A stretch of DNA of 56,154 nt from a bacterium. Its GTDB lineage: Bacteria; Krumholzibacteriota; Krumholzibacteriia; LZORAL124-64-63. Each line of letters begins with the position of its first letter. The stretch's first letter is position 1. A program made the translations under genes and the position numbers. Positions 8,102 through 18,834 of this stretch are shown here, in pieces. The notes under the pieces are model-generated. The model saw only the letters and a program-made list of their open reading frames with translations. It made no database searches and was not told the DNA's origin. Location of the stretch: contig WJIQ01000238.1 of NCBI GenBank assembly GCA_014730255.1, positions 1-56,154 of the forward strand, written 5' to 3'.

Positions 8102-9217
8102 TCAGTCGAGCGGTCGGCCGAACTTGTCGAACACCACGTCGGCATGGCGTTTGGTCTCGGGTAGGGGGAGCTCCTCATGGACCCACTGGTACTCGCCGTC
8201 GACCTCGGTGAAGTGCAGCACGCGGCCCTCGATGCCCACGGCATAGAGGTCCGTGCCGCTCGAGCCCCAGATGTCGAACAGGACCAGGCCGTCGTCGTAC
8301 AGGATCTGCGCGCCGTTGTAGGGCGGGTCGACGCGGCTGATGCGACCGTCGTTGGTCACCGCCCACAGCGTGTCCGCGTTGCCGGTGTAGCAGCCGTAGA
8401 TCGTCGCGTCGATGGCCGGGCTGAAGCGCTCGATCCAGGACAGGCCCTCGCCCTCGACCTGGCGCAGCTGGAACAGCCGGCCGCCGTCGGTGGCGAGGAA
8501 GTTGCCGCTGACCCGGTCCTTGCTGGTGCCGGCGGTGATCCACTCGCGGCCGCCGAGGATCCGGCGGAGCTGCCAGTCGGTCTCCGGATCCTCCATGAGG
8601 ATGACGCCGTCGGCGCCGGCGACGCCGTACTCGCCGATGACGGTCAGCGACTCGATGACCTCCTCGGGGTCCTCGTCGCTGTCGAGGTAGAGGGTGTCGA
8701 GCACGGTCTGCTCGTTGTCGCGCTGGTAGATCTCCGTCGCCGCCGCGGCCCAGCCGCTGCCGCCGAGGAGCCGCAGGGTCGGCAGATTGTCCGTCCGACC
8801 GCAGGCGTGGATCACGCCGTCGAACGTACCGATGCTGAAGAAGTCGGCCTCGGTCCCGGTGTCCATGGCGGCCCAGCCGCCGCCTCCCTGCTTGCGCAGG
8901 ATCACGCCGTCGTGGCCGGTGACGTAGATGGTGCCGTCGCCATCGCCCCAGACGTCGGTCAGCGCGACGGTCGTGCCGCTCTCCTGCCGGGTCCAGCTGG
9001 TGCCGTCCCAGTGGTAGATCAGGCCGGGCTGCCCCACGACGTACACGTCGTCCGGGCCCGTGCCCCAGACGCCGAGGAACCAGAGACCGATCTCGGGCTG
9101 GGGCTGGTCGGGGTACGTCGGGTCGGAGCTGTCGTCGCCGCAGCCGGCGGCCAGGATCAGCGTCAGGCTCATCACCGCGATCGCGGTTCGCGCGAAGGAA
9201 GCCCGGGAACCAGTCAT
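8102..9217 (-). CDS. Beta-propeller-like lipoprotein with WGxGPDDVY repeats
   Basis: A protein of 371 aa. The N-terminal signal ends in a lipobox 'LILAAGC' with Cys26, so it is a predicted lipoprotein. The body has repeats of the kind 'VWGTGPDDVYVVGQPGLI', 'VWGDGDGTIYVTGHDGVI' and 'IWGSSGTDLYAVGIEGRV', spaced like blades of a WD40/YCF48-type propeller. This repeat style is common in secreted proteins of myxobacteria and FCB-related lineages; binding partners are unknown. ATG 9217 has a GGGAG site eight bases upstream. The frame extends 237 bases further upstream, but that part crosses the divergent promoter region and was excluded. Confidence 0.8.
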   Translation of the reverse strand: MTGSRASFARTAIAVMSLTLILAAGCGDDSSDPTYPDQPQPEIGLWFLGVWGTGPDDVYVVGQPGLIYHWDGTSWTRQESGTTVALTDVWGDGDGTIYVTGHDGVILRKQGGGGWAAMDTGTEADFFSIGTFDGVIHACGRTDNLPTLRLLGGSGWAAAATEIYQRDNEQTVLDTLYLDSDEDPEEVIESLTVIGEYGVAGADGVILMEDPETDWQLRRILGGREWITAGTSKDRVSGNFLATDGGRLFQLRQVEGEGLSWIERFSPAIDATIYGCYTGNADTLWAVTNDGRISRVDPPYNGAQILYDDGLVLFDIWGSSGTDLYAVGIEGRVLHFTEVDGEYQWVHEELPLPETKRHADVVFDKFGRPLD

Positions 9218-9323
9218 CGGGGCCACTCCCTGGGAATAATGGATCTCGCTGCGTCGAGGGCCGGCCGTCGGCGCGCCGGACGGGGCGGTCGCGGCGGGGT
9301 GGCCGGGTCGAGACGTCTGCGTA

Positions 9324-9352
9324 AAAATAGTGAGTGAGCCGGCGAAAGTCCA
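9324..9352 (-). promoter_or_regulatory. Candidate promoter of the beta-propeller lipoprotein
   Basis: On the minus strand TGGACT (9352-9347) and TATTTT (9329-9324) are 17 bp apart, each matching 4 of 6 consensus bases, in the only A/T-rich patch of the 217-bp divergent nadA/lipoprotein intergenic region. Confidence 0.35.
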
Positions 9353-9434
9353 CAGACAACCGGCGGTTGCACCTTGCCGCCGCCCGGGCGCTTGACGACA
9401 TTGGCGGCGGACCCGCCCCACAGGAGTTGACGCC

Positions 9435-10379
9435 ATGACGCAAGCGACGAGCACCGAGCACCACGTCGCCGAGATCCAGCGCCTGCGCCGCGAGCTCGAT
9501 GCCGTGATCCTGGCCCACTACTACCAGGAATCGGCGATCCAGGACCTCGCCGACCACGTCGGCGACAGTCTCTTCCTCGCCCAGCGCGCGGCCGAGACCG
9601 ATGCGGAGGTGATCGTCTTCTGCGGGGTGCACTTCATGGCCGAGACGGCGAAGATCCTCAACCCGGACAAGCTCGTCCTCTTGCCCGACCTCTCGGCCGG
9701 GTGCAGCCTGGCCGACGGCTGTCCGCCCGACGAGTTCGCCGCCTGGCGGGCGCAGTACCCCGATCACCAGGTGGTCAGCTACATCAACTGCTCGGCCGAG
9801 ACCAAGGCCCAGAGCGACATGATCTGCACCAGCAGCAACGCCGTGAAGGTGGTGGAGAGCTTCCCCGCCGATCAGCCGCTGATCTTCGCGCCCGATCGGT
9901 TCCTCGGGCGCTGGGTCGCCCGTCAGACCGGCCGCGATCTGGTCCTCTGGCACGGCAGCTGCGAGGTTCACGAGGTCTTCAGCGCCATCCGTCTCGAGCA
10001 GCTGCGCGAGCAGCACCCCGAGGCGGTCGTCGCCGCGCACCCGGAATGCCCCGAGATCATCCTCGACCAGGCCGACCACATCGGATCGACCAGCAGCATC
10101 CTGGCATTCGCCAGGCAGACCCCGGCCCGGGCCATCATCGTGGTGACCGAGGCGGGGATCCTGCACCAGATGCAGAAGGAGAATCCGGAGAAGCTGCTGA
10201 TCCCGGCCCCGGGCGCGGACGAGACCTGCAACTGCAACCTCTGCCCGTATATGCGCAAGAACACCCTCGAGAAGCTGCACGCCTGCATGCGCGACCGCGA
10301 GCCCTCGCTGGAGCTCGATCCCGATCTGGCGGCGCGCGCGCTCGTCCCGCTGGAGCGGATGCTCGCGCTCAGCCGCTGA
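9435..10379 (+). CDS. nadA: Quinolinate synthase NadA
   Basis: A protein of 314 aa, usual length for the compact NadA type. NadA condenses iminoaspartate with dihydroxyacetone phosphate to quinolinate for NAD synthesis and needs a [4Fe-4S] cluster. Motifs seen: 'ILAHYYQ' at the N-terminus, Cys90 in 'SAGCSLADG', Cys176 in 'HGSCEVHE' and the '[12 protein letters not shown]' cluster (Cys265, 267, 270), which together supply the cluster ligands. ATG 9435 has an AGGAG site. Neither nadB nor nadC is adjacent. It converges on the S1-domain gene with a single base between the stops. Its Fe-S dependence links it to the suf operon 2.4 kb downstream. Confidence 0.95.
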   Translation: MTQATSTEHHVAEIQRLRRELDAVILAHYYQESAIQDLADHVGDSLFLAQRAAETDAEVIVFCGVHFMAETAKILNPDKLVLLPDLSAGCSLADGCPPDEFAAWRAQYPDHQVVSYINCSAETKAQSDMICTSSNAVKVVESFPADQPLIFAPDRFLGRWVARQTGRDLVLWHGSCEVHEVFSAIRLEQLREQHPEAVVAAHPECPEIILDQADHIGSTSSILAFARQTPARAIIVVTEAGILHQMQKENPEKLLIPAPGADETCNCNLCPYMRKNTLEKLHACMRDREPSLELDPDLAARALVPLERMLALSR

Positions 10380-10380
10380 G

Positions 10381-11517
10381 TCAGTCGCCGGTGTAGTCGG
10401 CGGACTGGCGGCGCGACAGCGAGATCCGTCGCCGGTTGGGGTCGACCTCGAGCACCCGCACGGAGATCTCGTCTCCCTCGTTGATGACCTCGCGGGGATG
10501 CAGCAGGCGCCGCTCCGACAGCTCGCTGATGTGCACGAGCCCCTCGATGCCCGGCTTCAGCTGCACGAAGGCCCCGAAGTCGACCAGCCGGGTGACCGTG
10601 CCCGTGACGTCCGTGCCGACCTCCATCGAGGCGGCCTCGCTGGGCCACGGATCGTCGGCCAGCGACTTCATCGAGAGGCTGATGCGCTCGCGGCGACCCT
10701 CACCCGGGTTCTGGATCTCGACCACCTCGACGCGGACGTCCTGCCCCTCCTGGAGCACCTCGCCGGGGTCGGAGATCCGGTGATGGCTGATCTGCGAGAT
10801 GTGCACGAGGCCCTCGACCCCGCCGATGTCCACGAACGCGCCGTAGGGCATCATCCGGGTGACCTGGCCGTCGAACACCGCCCCGCGCTCGAGCGCGGCG
10901 CGGGTCGACGCGGCCGTCTCCTCGCGCTCCTGCTGGAGCAGGGCGCGGCGCGAGAGCACGATGTTCCGACCATCGGGCGAGATCTCCAGGATCTTGAAGC
11001 GCTGCGTCGTGCCGACGAACGGCTCGGGATCCTCGACCCGCCGCAGATCCATCTGGCTGAACGGACAGAACCCGCGCCGTCCGCCGAGGTCGACGGTGAA
11101 GCCGCCCTTGTTGGTCGCGGTCACCTTGCCCTCGACCGGCACGCCGGCGGACAAGGCGTCCTGGAGCATCTGGAGAGCCTGCTCGCCCGCCGCGGCGGGG
11201 CTCATGGTCATGGTGAGCGCGAGGCCGTCGGCCGACTTCACGACGTAGGCCGTGACCTCGTCGCCCTCGGCGACGGTCAGCTGCCCCTCGTCGTCGCGGA
11301 GCTGATCGACCGGAAGGGGGAGCTCGCGGCGGACGCCGATGTCGACGAACACCTCGCTCGGTCCGATCTGGACCACCCGGCCGGTCACCTGGTCTCCCTC
11401 GTTCGGCTCGGGCTTGCCGGCCTCGCTCTCGGCGAGCATGTCGCTGAATTCCTGGCTGGCGGCGCTGTCCTGGTTCTCGTCGTCCTGGAAGTCCTGGTTG
11501 ATGGGATCGTCGTGCAT
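10381..11517 (-). CDS. Four-domain S1 RNA-binding protein (ribosomal protein S1-like)
   Basis: A protein of 378 aa with four S1 (OB-fold) domains at about residues 42-104, 126-191, 213-284 and 302-370. The last two are canonical ('GAFVDIGGVEGLVHISQIS', 'GAFVQLKPGIEGLVHISEL'). The first two are divergent, as in ribosome-anchoring domains of S1. The N-terminal 40 residues are acidic and probably disordered. Full Gram-negative RpsA has six domains, so this is either a short S1 or an S1 paralogue that helps mRNA binding on the ribosome. ATG 11517 has a CAGGAA site; the ORF extension upstream is not needed. A run of eight T/A base pairs (11619-11626) lies in its upstream region. Confidence 0.85.
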   Translation of the reverse strand: MHDDPINQDFQDDENQDSAASQEFSDMLAESEAGKPEPNEGDQVTGRVVQIGPSEVFVDIGVRRELPLPVDQLRDDEGQLTVAEGDEVTAYVVKSADGLALTMTMSPAAAGEQALQMLQDALSAGVPVEGKVTATNKGGFTVDLGGRRGFCPFSQMDLRRVEDPEPFVGTTQRFKILEISPDGRNIVLSRRALLQQEREETAASTRAALERGAVFDGQVTRMMPYGAFVDIGGVEGLVHISQISHHRISDPGEVLQEGQDVRVEVVEIQNPGEGRRERISLSMKSLADDPWPSEAASMEVGTDVTGTVTRLVDFGAFVQLKPGIEGLVHISELSERRLLHPREVINEGDEISVRVLEVDPNRRRISLSRRQSADYTGD

Positions 11518-11666
11518 GGTCGATTCCTGTGGGTCTTGGGGCGCTGGGATATGGAACGAACACCGCGCCCGGAGGGTGCGGCACGGACAGGATAACCCAT
11601 CGGTCAACCCGTGGCGTGTTTTTTTTAGGTTGCCGCGTGGCCGGAAACGGGCGAATCGAGGTTCGC

Positions 11667-12482
11667 CTAGCTGTCCTTCCAGAACTCCTCGACGAAGATC
11701 TGACCGGGGTCGCGGCGGGCGTGCTTCTTCAGGCCGAGGTCGTCGAGGTAGCGGAGCATGCTCTGGATCATCATCGGGTTGCCGCAGAGGAAGACCGACG
11801 TGTTCTCGGGCGAGACCTCGTGACCGAGCGCCCGATGGACGGTGCCGTCGTCGAAGAACCGGTTCACGTAGCCGGTCGGCCCCTTCCAGGCCGGGTCGCG
11901 TTCGGGCATGTCGATGATCGGCAGGTAGGTGAAGCTGTCGTAGCGTGCGGCGAGGCCCTCGACCTCGCTGCGGTAGCCGAGATCGTACGAGACCCGGCTG
12001 CCATGGACGACCACCGTCTTGCGGCCGCTGTCGAACTCGTACCGTGACCGCAGCATGCTGATGTAGGGCGCCAGCCCCGTGCCGGTGGCCACGAGCACCA
12101 CGTCGTGATCCTCGGGGACCTCCTGCATGGTGAACATGCCCACGACCTTGCGACCCAGGAACACGCGGTCGCCGGTCTGCAGGGCGAACAGACGCGGCGT
12201 CAGCGCGCCCGATCTCACCATCGCGACGTAGAACTCGAAGTAGCGGCCCTGCAGGCTGCTGGAGGCGATGGAGTACGCCCGCTTGATGATCTTGTCGGGA
12301 TCGCTGGGCGGGTCCTCCGGATCGGCGGTGTGATGGCGCGGCGCCGACCCCGGCAGGCCGAGGATGGTGTACTGGCCCGCCTGGAAGGGCTGCATCTCCT
12401 CGTCCGGAGAGACCTGCAGGACGAGCAGTCCGTGATTGATCTCGTACCGCATGGTGACCGTGGCGTTGAGCTCGGCGGGCAT
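11667..12482 (-). CDS. fpr: Ferredoxin/flavodoxin-NADP(+) reductase
   Basis: A protein of 271 aa of the bacterial FNR class. The FAD-binding motif 'KRAYSIASSS' is near residue 68, the NADP-binding glycine motif 'VATGTGLAPYISML' near 131, and the nicotinamide-site 'VFLCGNPMMI' near 230. The C-terminus ends 'IFVEEFWKDS'. It moves electrons between NADPH and ferredoxin or flavodoxin. It is divergent from the Rrf2 regulator and suf operon across 270 bp. It could therefore feed electrons to the Rieske-type ferredoxin of that operon; this is inference. ATG 12482 was chosen at the start of the conserved domain, with a GGAG-type site upstream. Confidence 0.92.
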   Translation of the reverse strand: MPAELNATVTMRYEINHGLLVLQVSPDEEMQPFQAGQYTILGLPGSAPRHHTADPEDPPSDPDKIIKRAYSIASSSLQGRYFEFYVAMVRSGALTPRLFALQTGDRVFLGRKVVGMFTMQEVPEDHDVVLVATGTGLAPYISMLRSRYEFDSGRKTVVVHGSRVSYDLGYRSEVEGLAARYDSFTYLPIIDMPERDPAWKGPTGYVNRFFDDGTVHRALGHEVSPENTSVFLCGNPMMIQSMLRYLDDLGLKKHARRDPGQIFVEEFWKDS

Positions 12483-12633
12483 CGTCGTCTCCGTCTCCTG
12501 GTCTCGGTGTGGTGAATCCTGGTTCGCCCGACAGGAGGCCGGCCGGGCGGCCGCCTACGATAACACCCGGATCCCGGGCCCAAAAGGTCGAATCTCCGCC
12601 CCGCCTGCGGGGAAACGAGGGCGAAGATTTATG

Positions 12634-12661
12634 TTGACGCTTTCGGTAATGTTTTTACTTT
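12634..12661 (+). promoter_or_regulatory. Candidate promoter of the suf operon
   Basis: TTGACG (12634-12639, 5 of 6) and TACTTT (12656-12661, 3 of 6) lie 16 bp apart in an A/T-rich island, about 90 bases before the Rrf2 start. An Rrf2 operator would be expected to overlap this site, but I could not find a convincing symmetric box. Confidence 0.5.
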
Positions 12662-12752
12662 GGGACCTGAACAGTCTTGTTATCGCGGCCGGGCCGGGCG
12701 CCTCGACGGGGCGCGGGCCCACCGTCGGAACCGAACAGCGAGGCAGGACCCC

Positions 12753-13259
12753 ATGTTGAGGATCACCAAGGCGGAGGATCAGGCCGTGCGGCTGGTCATG
12801 CAGCTGGCGACCAGTGGCGAGCAGCTCACCCTCGGGCAGCTCGCCGAGCGGGAGGCCTTGCCTGAGCCGACCGTCGCCAAGCTCCTCGGGCAGCTGCGGC
12901 GCGGCGGCGTGGTCGAGGCGATCCGGGGACGGCACGGCGGCTACACGCTGGCCGGCACCCCGGACGAGATCTCGGCCGGTCAGGTGCTGCGGGCCCTCGG
13001 GTCCGATCCGGCGCCTGATCATCCGTGCGTGGTCGATCCCAGCAACGGCGGCGACTGCCCGCGCACCGAGGACTGCGGACTGAGGGCGGTCTGGCGACAT
13101 CTCCAGATCCAGGTCAACGGTCTGCTCGAGAAGACGACGATCGCCGATCTGCTCCGCGTCGAGGACAACGTCGGCGGACGCCTGCACCAGCTCTGGCCGC
13201 GCGAGGACGGCGGATCGTCCGAGACCCCGGCCCCCAACGCCTACTCCGAAGGAGCCTGA
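12753..13259 (+). CDS. Rrf2-family Fe-S transcriptional regulator (SufR/IscR-like)
   Basis: A protein of 168 aa with a winged-helix N-terminus ('MLRITKAEDQAVRLVMQLA', 'LPEPTVAKLLGQLRRGGVVE', 'GRHGGYTLA'). Three cysteines in the sensor loop (Cys92, Cys102, Cys108, 'HPC...DCPRTEDC') are the expected Fe-S ligands of Rrf2 regulators. First in the suf operon, it is likely an autorepressor that senses Fe-S status, as known for SufR/IscR-type proteins. ATG 12753 has an AGGA site. The C-terminal 20 residues are low-complexity and probably disordered. sufC starts 5 bases after the stop. Confidence 0.9.
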   Translation: MLRITKAEDQAVRLVMQLATSGEQLTLGQLAEREALPEPTVAKLLGQLRRGGVVEAIRGRHGGYTLAGTPDEISAGQVLRALGSDPAPDHPCVVDPSNGGDCPRTEDCGLRAVWRHLQIQVNGLLEKTTIADLLRVEDNVGGRLHQLWPREDGGSSETPAPNAYSEGA

Positions 13260-13264
13260 ATTCC

Positions 13265-14038
13265 ATGAGCGATTCCCGCAACACGCCCATCTTCTCCTGC
13301 CACGACGTGCACGTGTCCGTCGAGGGCAAGGAGATCGTCAAGGGTGTCGACCTCGAGGTCGGCGCCGGCGAGAAGCATGCCCTGATGGGGCCGAACGGCT
13401 CGGGCAAGTCGACCCTGGCCGCCGCGCTGATGGGGCATCCCGGCCTCGAGGTCACCGGCCGGATCGAGCTCGCCGGGGAGGACATCAGCGAGCTCGAGGC
13501 CGACGAGCGCGCCCGGCTCGGCCTGTTCCTCGGGTTCCAGTACCCGGTGGCGGTGCCCGGCGTCACGGTCGCGAGCTTCCTGCGCGCGGCGATGTCCGCG
13601 CGCCAGGGGCGTGACGTGCCGGTCAAGGAGTTCCGCCTGAAGATGCAGGCGGCGTTCGAGGCCCTCGGCGTGCCCCGCGACTTCGCGGGCCGGTACCTCA
13701 ACGACGGGTTCTCCGGGGGCGAGAAGAAGCGCCTGGAGATCATGCAGATGGCGCTGCTGGAGCCGCGCATGGCCCTGCTCGACGAGACCGACAGCGGCCT
13801 GGACATCGACGCGCTGAAGATCGTCTCCGCCGGCGTCAACGAGGCCACCGGGTCGGAGACCGGCGTGCTGATGGTCACGCATTACCAGCGCATCCTCGAC
13901 TACATCAAGCCGGACGTCGTGCACGTCTTCATGGACGGGCGCATCGTCCGTACCGGCGGCCCCGAGCTCGCCCACGAGCTCGAGGAGCGCGGGTACGACT
14001 GGCTCGCCGACACCACCACCGCCAGCGCGGGAGGTTGA
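13265..14038 (+). CDS. sufC: Fe-S assembly ATPase SufC
   Basis: A protein of 257 aa, an ABC-type ATPase of the SufBCD scaffold. Walker A is 'GPNGSGKS' with Lys48, the signature is '[13 protein letters not shown]', Walker B is '[13 protein letters not shown]' (Glu after Asp is present as Asp-Glu-Thr), and the H-loop is 'MVTHYQRIL'. The '[11 protein letters not shown]' sequence is diagnostic for SufC rather than a transporter ATPase. It drives conformational change in SufB-SufD. A GAAGGAG site precedes ATG 13265. Here sufC comes before sufB, unlike the sufB-D-C order common elsewhere. Confidence 0.97.
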   Translation: MSDSRNTPIFSCHDVHVSVEGKEIVKGVDLEVGAGEKHALMGPNGSGKSTLAAALMGHPGLEVTGRIELAGEDISELEADERARLGLFLGFQYPVAVPGVTVASFLRAAMSARQGRDVPVKEFRLKMQAAFEALGVPRDFAGRYLNDGFSGGEKKRLEIMQMALLEPRMALLDETDSGLDIDALKIVSAGVNEATGSETGVLMVTHYQRILDYIKPDVVHVFMDGRIVRTGGPELAHELEERGYDWLADTTTASAGG

Positions 14039-14040
14039 CC

Positions 14041-15448
<1,408 letters not shown>

Positions 15449-15456
<8 letters not shown>

Positions 15457-16744
15457 CACCGCAACCGATGGAACGAGCGCGGCCCTGGACAGCCGTCGGC
15501 CGTTGCTCGCGACCGAGGACGTCGCGGCCTTCAGCCGGACCCTCGGCGAGGCGCCGATGGGCGCCCAGTGGCGCCAGCGCGCCGCCGAGGTGGCGGCCAC
15601 GATCGACTACCCCGATCGGGTGCGCCATCTCTGGAAGTACACCGACCCGGGTCGCCTCGCGCCGCAGCGTTCGCTGCTGCAGGTCCCGCAGGAGGTCGCG
15701 CCGTTCGACCTGCCCGACACGCCGGCCGTGCTGATCCAGCCCGGTCGGGCGCCGCAGCCCAACGCCGCGGCCATCGCCAGCGGCATCGAGGTGCGCGCCC
15801 TGCTGCACCAGGACGCCGACGTCGAGTGGATCGGCCGGGCCGTGCCCGCCGACCACGGGTACTTCGAGGCGATGAACGCGGCGGCGTTCAACGCCGGCGT
15901 GCTCGTGCGCATCCCGCGCCGCCACGTCGCCGAGGCGCCGCTGCGTCTGGTGATGGCCGCCGAGGCCGGCCGGGACGTGCTGCCGCGCGTGCTGGTCATA
16001 GCCGAGGAGTCGTCGCAGGCGACCGTCGTCGAGGACCACACCGGCGGTGGCGACGGCGCGGTCGTGATCGGCGTGACCGAGCTTCTCGCCGGCGACAACG
16101 CCGACCTGCACCACGTGCTGGTGCAGCGCTGGCAGGACGGCACCGTGGGGCACCTGACCCATCGCGCGGAGGTCAGCCGCGACGGGAAGTACCTCGGGGC
16201 GATCGCCGGCTTCGGCGGCGACGTCGCCAAGGCCGATCTCGGCGGGATCCTCGCCGGCCCGGGGGCTCGCAGCGAGATGATCGGCGTGACCCTGCCGGAC
16301 CGGCGGCAGCGCCTGGACCATCACACGCTGCACCGGCACACCAGCGGCCACACCTGGAGCAACATCGACTTCAAGGCGGCCGTCTCCGGCCGGGCACGGT
16401 CGGCCTACACCGGCCTGCTCCGCATCGAGGCCAACGCGCCGAGCAGCGAGGCGTACCAGGAGAACCGCAACCTCCTGCTCTCGGAGCGGGCGCACGCCGA
16501 CACGATCCCCGAGCTCGAGATCCTCACCGACGAGGTCAGCTGCAGCCACGGCGCGACGGCGGCCCCCATCGATCCCGAGCAGATCTTCTACCTCCAGTCG
16601 CGCGGGATCCCCGCGGACCGGGCGCTCCGCCTGGTCGTGCGCGGCTTCGTCGAACCGACCCTGCAGCAGGTTCCCGGGGGCCTGCGCGCCGAGCTCGAGG
16701 AGCTCGTCGAGGAGCGGCTGGCGCGCCTGGAGGGGAGTGCCTAA
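15449..16744 (+). CDS. sufD: SufD scaffold subunit
   Basis: A protein of 431 aa, partner of SufB in the SufBC2D complex. It has the N-terminal helical segment ('[19 protein letters not shown]') and the C-terminal '[20 protein letters not shown]', '[17 protein letters not shown]' and '[20 protein letters not shown]' motifs shared by SufB/SufD, including the conserved His in 'SHGA'. The start is TTG 15449, six bases after GGAGG, eight bases inside sufB; no in-frame ATG exists nearby. The same GGAGGGGAG sequence recurs before the next gene. Confidence 0.95.
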
Positions 16745-16745
16745 C

Positions 16746-17060
16746 GTGGCCTGGACGAGGCTCATCGCACTCGACGAGGTGCCGGTGGGGACCGCGCGAG
16801 CGGTGCGTGCCGGGCCGGACGATCTCCTGGTCTGCCGGACCGGGGCCGACGCCGTGCACGTCCTGGAGGACGTCTGCAGCCACGACGACGCCCCGATCGG
16901 AGATCAGGAGATCGCCGACGGCATGGTGACCTGCCCACGCCACGGGGCCCGCTTCGACTGCGCCACCGGAGACGTGCGCCGCAGCCCGGCGCCCGTGGGG
17001 ATCGAGGTCTTCCCCTCCCGCATCGAGGCAGGGTGGATCGAGGTCGAACTGGAGGACTGA
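16746..17060 (+). CDS. Rieske-type [2Fe-2S] ferredoxin of the suf operon
   Basis: A protein of 104 aa containing one Rieske domain: Cys44-x-His46 ('VCSHDDAP') and Cys63-x2-His66 ('TCPRHGARF'), with the 16-residue spacing expected. It resembles the small 'non-heme iron oxygenase ferredoxin subunit' often found between suf genes in actinobacteria. It could supply electrons for cluster assembly, perhaps receiving them from the divergently encoded reductase at 11667-12482 (inference). The start is GTG 16746, ten bases after GGAGGGG; GTG 16737 (three residues longer) would sit too close to that site but cannot be excluded. Confidence 0.9.
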   Translation: MAWTRLIALDEVPVGTARAVRAGPDDLLVCRTGADAVHVLEDVCSHDDAPIGDQEIADGMVTCPRHGARFDCATGDVRRSPAPVGIEVFPSRIEAGWIEVELED

Positions 17061-17062
17061 GG

Positions 17063-18319
17063 ATGCCGCAGGGATCGCACACCGACCTCGCCGGATCGCC
17101 GGCGGGAGGGCTGTTGCGAGACCGCTTCCCGCTGCTGGAACGTCGCATCGGCGATCGTCCGCTGTGTTATCTGGACACCGCGGCCACGAGCCAGAAGCCG
17201 GAGGCCGTGCTCGCCGCCCTCGATCGCTATCACCGCCGGAGCAACGCCAACGTGCACCGGGGCCTGAACACCCTGGCCGCCGAGGCCACCGAGGCGTACG
17301 AGACCTGCCGCCGGCGCGTGGCCGGTCTGGTCGCCGCGCCGACGCCGGAGTCGGTGGTGATCACGCGGGGGGCGACCGCCAGCCTCAACCTGCTCGCCCG
17401 GGGCCTCGAGCACGAGCTCGAGCCCGGCGACGAGATCCTGCTGACCGAGATGGAGCACCACGCGAACCTCGTGCCGTGGCAGATGCTCGCCCGCCGGCGC
17501 GATCTCACGCTCCGGTTCGTTCCGGTCACCGACGACGGCGAGCTCGACCTCTCCGGCCTCGACGCGCTGATCACCGACCGCACGCGCCTCGTCGGCCTGG
17601 TCCATACGAGCAACGTGCTCGGGACGATCAACCCGGTGGCGGAGATCGCCGGGGCCGCGCGCGAGCGCGGCGCGCTCGTGGTCGTCGACGCGGCCCAGAC
17701 CATCGGCCATGCGCCCCTGGCGTTCGACGACCTGGGCGCCGACGCGCTCGTCTTCTCGGCCCACAAGGCGTACGGCCCCATGGGCCTGGGTTTCCTGGTC
17801 GCCCGTCCGGCATTGCTCGAGCGCCTCGAGCCCATGGAGGGCGGCGGCGAGATGATCGAATGGGTGCACCTCGAGTCGTCGACCTGGGCGGCGATCCCGC
17901 ACCGCTTCGAGGCCGGCACGCCCAACGTCGCGGCGGCGGCCGCGTTCCCGGCGGCGATCGACCTCGTCGAGGAGGTCGGGCTCGAGACCATCCGCGACCA
18001 CGAGCGGAGCATCACCGCCCATGCCCTCGAGGCGCTCGAGGCGCTCGGCGGCCTGACGATCTACGGTCCGCGCGACTCCGCCGCTCGTGGCGGCCTGGTC
18101 TCGTTCTGGGATCCGGACGTGCACCCGCACGATCTGAGCACGATCCTCGATCAGGCCGGCGTCATGGTCCGGGCGGGCCACCACTGCGCGCAGCCCCTGC
18201 ACCGGCGACTCGGCGTGCCGGCGACCACGCGCGCGAGCTTCGGACTCTACACCCGCCTCGACGAGATCGACGCCCTGATCGAGGGCCTCGTGGCAGCCAG
18301 AAAGGTGTTCGGACGCTGA
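17063..18319 (+). CDS. sufS: Cysteine desulfurase SufS
   Basis: A protein of 418 aa, a group II PLP-dependent cysteine desulfurase. It shows 'YLDTAATSQKP', 'HRRSNANVHRG', 'TEMEHHANLVPW', the PLP lysine Lys235 in 'FSAHKAYGPMG' and the catalytic Cys375 in 'VRAGHHCAQPLHRR'. It releases sulphur from cysteine as a persulphide for SufU and SufBCD. ATG 17063 lies two bases after the Rieske stop. Its TGA overlaps the sufU start. Confidence 0.97.
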   Translation: MPQGSHTDLAGSPAGGLLRDRFPLLERRIGDRPLCYLDTAATSQKPEAVLAALDRYHRRSNANVHRGLNTLAAEATEAYETCRRRVAGLVAAPTPESVVITRGATASLNLLARGLEHELEPGDEILLTEMEHHANLVPWQMLARRRDLTLRFVPVTDDGELDLSGLDALITDRTRLVGLVHTSNVLGTINPVAEIAGAARERGALVVVDAAQTIGHAPLAFDDLGADALVFSAHKAYGPMGLGFLVARPALLERLEPMEGGGEMIEWVHLESSTWAAIPHRFEAGTPNVAAAAAFPAAIDLVEEVGLETIRDHERSITAHALEALEALGGLTIYGPRDSAARGGLVSFWDPDVHPHDLSTILDQAGVMVRAGHHCAQPLHRRLGVPATTRASFGLYTRLDEIDALIEGLVAARKVFGR

Positions 18320-18834
18320 TGGACGGACCGATGGACTCCCTGTACCGCGAGGTGGTGCTCGACCACCATCGCAACCCCCGGGGCTCCCGCCCGCTCGACG
18401 ACTACGACGTGCAGGCCTCCGGCAAGAACCCCAGCTGCGGCGACGAGGTCACCCTGCAGGTGCGCTTCGACGGCGAGCGCATCGCCGGCGTGGGCGTCCT
18501 GAGCCAGGGCTGCGCCATCTCGACCTCGAGCGGCAGCATGATGGCCGAGCTCATCGAGGGCCGCTCGCTCGACGAGGTCGAGACGATCGCCGATCGCTTC
18601 AAGGCCGTCATGCACGGCGACGACATCCCGACCGACGTCGACCTCGGCGACCTCGAGGCGCTCGAGGGCGTGCGGCAGTTCCCCGTGCGGATCAAGTGCG
18701 CGCTGCTGCCGTGGATCACGCTGCTCGACGCGCTGATCGCGCATCACCAGGGCCGCGAGCCCGATGTCATCTCCACCGAGGGCCTGACCGAGGATGGCCG
18801 GCCCATGGACGTCACCCTGGAGGACCGACGATGA
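18319..18834 (+). CDS. sufU: Sulphur-relay protein SufU
   Basis: A protein of 171 aa of the IscU-like SufU class. Three cysteines at 40 ('NPSCGDE'), 65 ('SQGCAIS') and 127 ('IKCALLPW') plus Asp42 are the zinc ligands that accept sulphur from SufS. The insertion between the second and third cysteine distinguishes SufU from IscU. ATG 18319 overlaps the sufS stop (TGATG); ATG 18331 is an alternative with a very similar product. The stop overlaps the start of the DUF59 gene. Confidence 0.96.
   Translation: MDGPMDSLYREVVLDHHRNPRGSRPLDDYDVQASGKNPSCGDEVTLQVRFDGERIAGVGVLSQGCAISTSSGSMMAELIEGRSLDEVETIADRFKAVMHGDDIPTDVDLGDLEALEGVRQFPVRIKCALLPWITLLDALIAHHQGREPDVISTEGLTEDGRPMDVTLEDRR

Noticed and set aside
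11619..11626. Run of eight T residues as a terminator
   Set aside because: No plus-strand gene ends just upstream. The preceding stem is only about five pairs with a long loop. It may instead be an A-tract upstream of the S1 gene.
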